DNA from: Polydactylus sextarius
Lineage: Eukaryota > Chordata > Actinopteri > Polynemidae
DNA length: 64,000 nt
Reading direction: 5' to 3'
NCBI GenBank assembly: GCA_016801845.1
Contig: CM028908.1
Span: 22,681,047 to 22,745,046 of the forward strand
Shown here: in pieces, positions 62,501-64,000 of the stretch
How positions within the stretch are numbered: the first letter of the stretch is position 1
How the letters are laid out: each line of letters opens with the position of its first letter
Notes under the pieces: model-generated
Told to the model about the DNA's origin: nothing
The model's database searches: none
What the model saw: the letters and a program-made list of their open reading frames with translations, nothing else
Made by a program: the position numbers and the translations under genes

Positions 62501-62842
62501 GAAGGACAGTGTTGTCTGTTAAAAGTGAAGAAGCACAGCAGCTGCGGCAAAGGGTTAGCTAACACACTGTGCTAACACACACATACCTTCGATCTCACTC
62601 CTGCAAACCTCAACATGTAATCTGAAATGACTATTCATGCTTTTTGATTGATTTGTAAAGTGGTGTTATTGGTCCAAGATCATCTCTGGACCTTTACTGG
62701 GTACCAGTATCGCTTTGCTTATGTTTGAGTATAGGTGACCACAGCTAGTTATCATTATGCAAAAAGAGATAAACTGTGAAAACCAACACTGATATTGAGG
62801 ACACATTTTTCTTAAATGTGTCCCCAGATGTAGCTTCTGACG

Positions 62843-62895
<53 letters not shown>

Positions 62896-64000
62896 CAATT
62901 AACTCTCCTGTGTCTGCTGCCAGATGTCAGAACCATGTGGTCCATCAACTTCACCTGCATGACAAAAACCATGTTGGCACATCTAAAGACAGCAGGGGGC
63001 ACTGCAGCTGGAGGCCTCCAAACCAAGAGCAACAAGAAGGAAGCAGAGGCTTTGAAAAAGAAGAGGTGGGTGACAGTGGAGAAGGAGTATTTCCTAAATA
63101 CATGTGCTAATTTTGGTATTAAAAGAGGATGTGATACAAAGCTACAAATAGTTGTGAAGCTTTGGAGAACGAATGTCAGATAAATGACACTAATGACAAA
63201 GAAAAAAATGACATCAAGTGTCACATGTCACATGTTCTGTAGCAACATAGATGTACTAAAAGCAAAAGCTGAACAATGACCAACTGATTCGCTGTTTTAC
63301 ATGAAGGCACATAGACTAATTTACCGGAATAACTTTTAAAAGTTAGATGAGGAAGATGTAGTCACATGCTCATGTCATTAACTCTGTCTTGGCTCAGACC
63401 ACTGCCTCCGGACAACCATCACAATAACACATCCATTTGTTTCCACCTTCCGTCTCCCAGAGGCCTGAGGAAGAGGAGGACAAGATGGAGCTGGAGGAGA
63501 AAGAAAAGATGCGTCTGTTTCTGCTGGAGGAGAAACTCACAGATGCTCTCACACTGCTGCTGCAGGTGCACAGCAAGGTACAAACACACAAAGACAAACA
63601 CACGCTGTGTTGCACATACAGGTCTCAGTCATTTATTCATTCATTACAGCTACTTTGAGAGTTAGTTTCCATTATGAAACACAAAAAGTTCAAACTGTGT
63701 CTTTTTTCCTTCAGAACATGTCCCGCAGAGTCCTGGGGAAGCTTGTGATGGACACTCTGGATGTGTGCAGCAGGAGTGCAGATGGTAGGTCTGTTCTCTA
63801 TCCTTAAGATTTATACTACTTTTCACAATTTTAGTGTAGCTTAATTTCCTAACAGCACTTTTACAATTCATCCATTCAGGTCCGTCCAGGGTCCTACAGG
63901 TGGCTGATGCACTATGCCTCCGGTTGTCCTCCAGTGATCTCCTTGGAGATGGAGGGGATGATGCAGGAGGAGGAGAAAACAGAGAGAAACTCCTGGTTAC
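58922..64000 (+). CDS. efcc1: EFCC1-like EF-hand and coiled-coil domain protein, 3' end cut off by the window
   Basis: Nine exons are supported: 58922-59525, 60441-60864, 60946-61080, 62265-62344, 62424-62553, 62924-63065, 63461-63577, 63715-63784 and 63880 to the window end. All borders are GT/AG and the phases are consistent. About 607 codons are present without a stop. The N-terminal domain has VENEIVVLATGIDQYLQEVF then TAEDFTALCAVLGL, a degenerate EF-hand pair without a clear DxDxDG loop. An acidic stretch (DEEEEEF) follows. From about residue 200 the protein is coiled coil with heptads, including LLRELKLI, YNERLEKELQWAYQEVHKLQ, LQSRISELETELQRYR and MRLFLLEEKLTDALTLLL. I identify it with EFCC1/CCDC48 from the N-terminal block and architecture, recalled rather than searched. 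I know of no established molecular function. Confidence 0.72.
59526..60440 (+). other. efcc1: efcc1-like intron 1
   Basis: No coding content or named repeat is evident; it is AT-rich. Confidence 0.6.
60441..61080 (+). CDS. efcc1: efcc1-like exons 2 and 3, coiled coil
   Basis: Exon 60441-60864 starts with DEASALRELVEDLRSAL, passes through a Ser/Thr-rich linker, and returns to coiled coil ending ALRKENRQIR. Exon 60946-61080 adds RRAEEARDALSLGLQRVRLI and ends ELETELQRYR. The 81-base intron between them is short but has good GT/AG borders. Confidence 0.85.
61081..62264 (+). other. efcc1: efcc1-like intron 3
   Basis: No coding content is seen. TAGCTCGGTGG at 61553-61563 resembles a pol III A box, as in tRNA-derived SINEs. 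I could not find a good B box downstream. Confidence 0.5.
62265..62553 (+). CDS. efcc1: efcc1-like exons 4 and 5
   Basis: Exon 62265-62344 (80 bases, encoding SCCTCLTDATRQQMQPTRAE) was placed by phase. Exon 3 ends in phase 2 and exon 5 must start after one base, and only this GT/AG-bounded segment converts one into the other without a stop. Exon 62424-62553 encodes AECLQRAVEGRAASDEEEED then REEGQCCLLKVKKHSS. These are variable, less conserved parts of the protein. Confidence 0.65.
62842..62894. repeat. (CA)n microsatellite with CG start
   Basis: About 20 CA units follow ACGCGCGC, ending some 30 bases before the acceptor of the next efcc1-like exon. Confidence 0.97.
62924..63784 (+). CDS. efcc1: efcc1-like exons 6-8
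   Basis: Exon 62924-63065 encodes a histidine- and glutamine-rich segment (VVHQLHLHDKNHVGTS and following). It could be a misjudged or alternative exon, because its composition is odd, but its phases fit. Exon 63461-63577 encodes EEEEDKMELEEKEKMRLFLL then EEKLTDALTLLLQVHSK, strong coiled coil. Exon 63715-63784 encodes NMSRRVLGKLVMDTLDVCSR. Confidence 0.75.
63880..64000 (+). CDS. efcc1: efcc1-like exon 9, truncated by window end
   Basis: After TCCATTCAG, the exon encodes PSRVLQVADALCLRLSSSDL followed by an acidic glycine-rich stretch and ENREKLLV, still open at base 64000. Confidence 0.75.

Overview
This is nuclear DNA from a vertebrate, almost certainly a ray-finned (teleost) fish. It has intron-split genes with GT/AG borders, abundant (CA)n, (TG)n and (TA)n microsatellites, and several repeats of a kind common in fish genomes. 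No bacterial, phage, CRISPR or plasmid features are present. I found no previously undescribed biological system. The window is an ordinary vertebrate gene neighbourhood with some unusual details.

Three protein-coding genes are supported. (1) sox13, a SoxD-group HMG-box transcription factor, lies on the + strand. Thirteen coding exons run from 6575 to 21745, with a candidate non-coding first exon ending at 2438 and a 3' UTR reaching a poly(A) signal at 24383. (2) etnk2, ethanolamine kinase 2, lies on the - strand. Nine coding exons run from 42071 down to 30328. sox13 and etnk2 point towards each other, as I recall them doing on human chromosome 1q32, and this settles both paralogue assignments (SOX13 rather than SOX5/6, ETNK2 rather than ETNK1). 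(3) A gene resembling EFCC1 (EF-hand and coiled-coil domain protein, formerly CCDC48) lies on the + strand. Nine exons run from 58922 and it is cut off by the window end at 64000.

Layout: 1-6574 is sox13 upstream sequence and first intron, with a GC-rich block carrying clustered SOX-type motifs at 4316-4408. 6575-24410 is the sox13 body. 24411-30327 is the convergent sox13/etnk2 interval, which probably includes the etnk2 3' UTR. 30328-42071 is the etnk2 body, with a CpG-rich 5' end to about 42470. 42470-58700 is a gene-poor, repeat-rich interval. 58922-64000 is the efcc1-like gene.

Two exons, one in sox13 and one in etnk2, each lack a single base compared with what their protein families require, while everything before and after them is intact. 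These are either base-calling errors in the assembly or real recent frameshifts, and they are the most checkable anomalies here. The three genes have no shared pathway: sox13 regulates transcription, etnk2 starts phosphatidylethanolamine synthesis, and efcc1 has no role that I know of.
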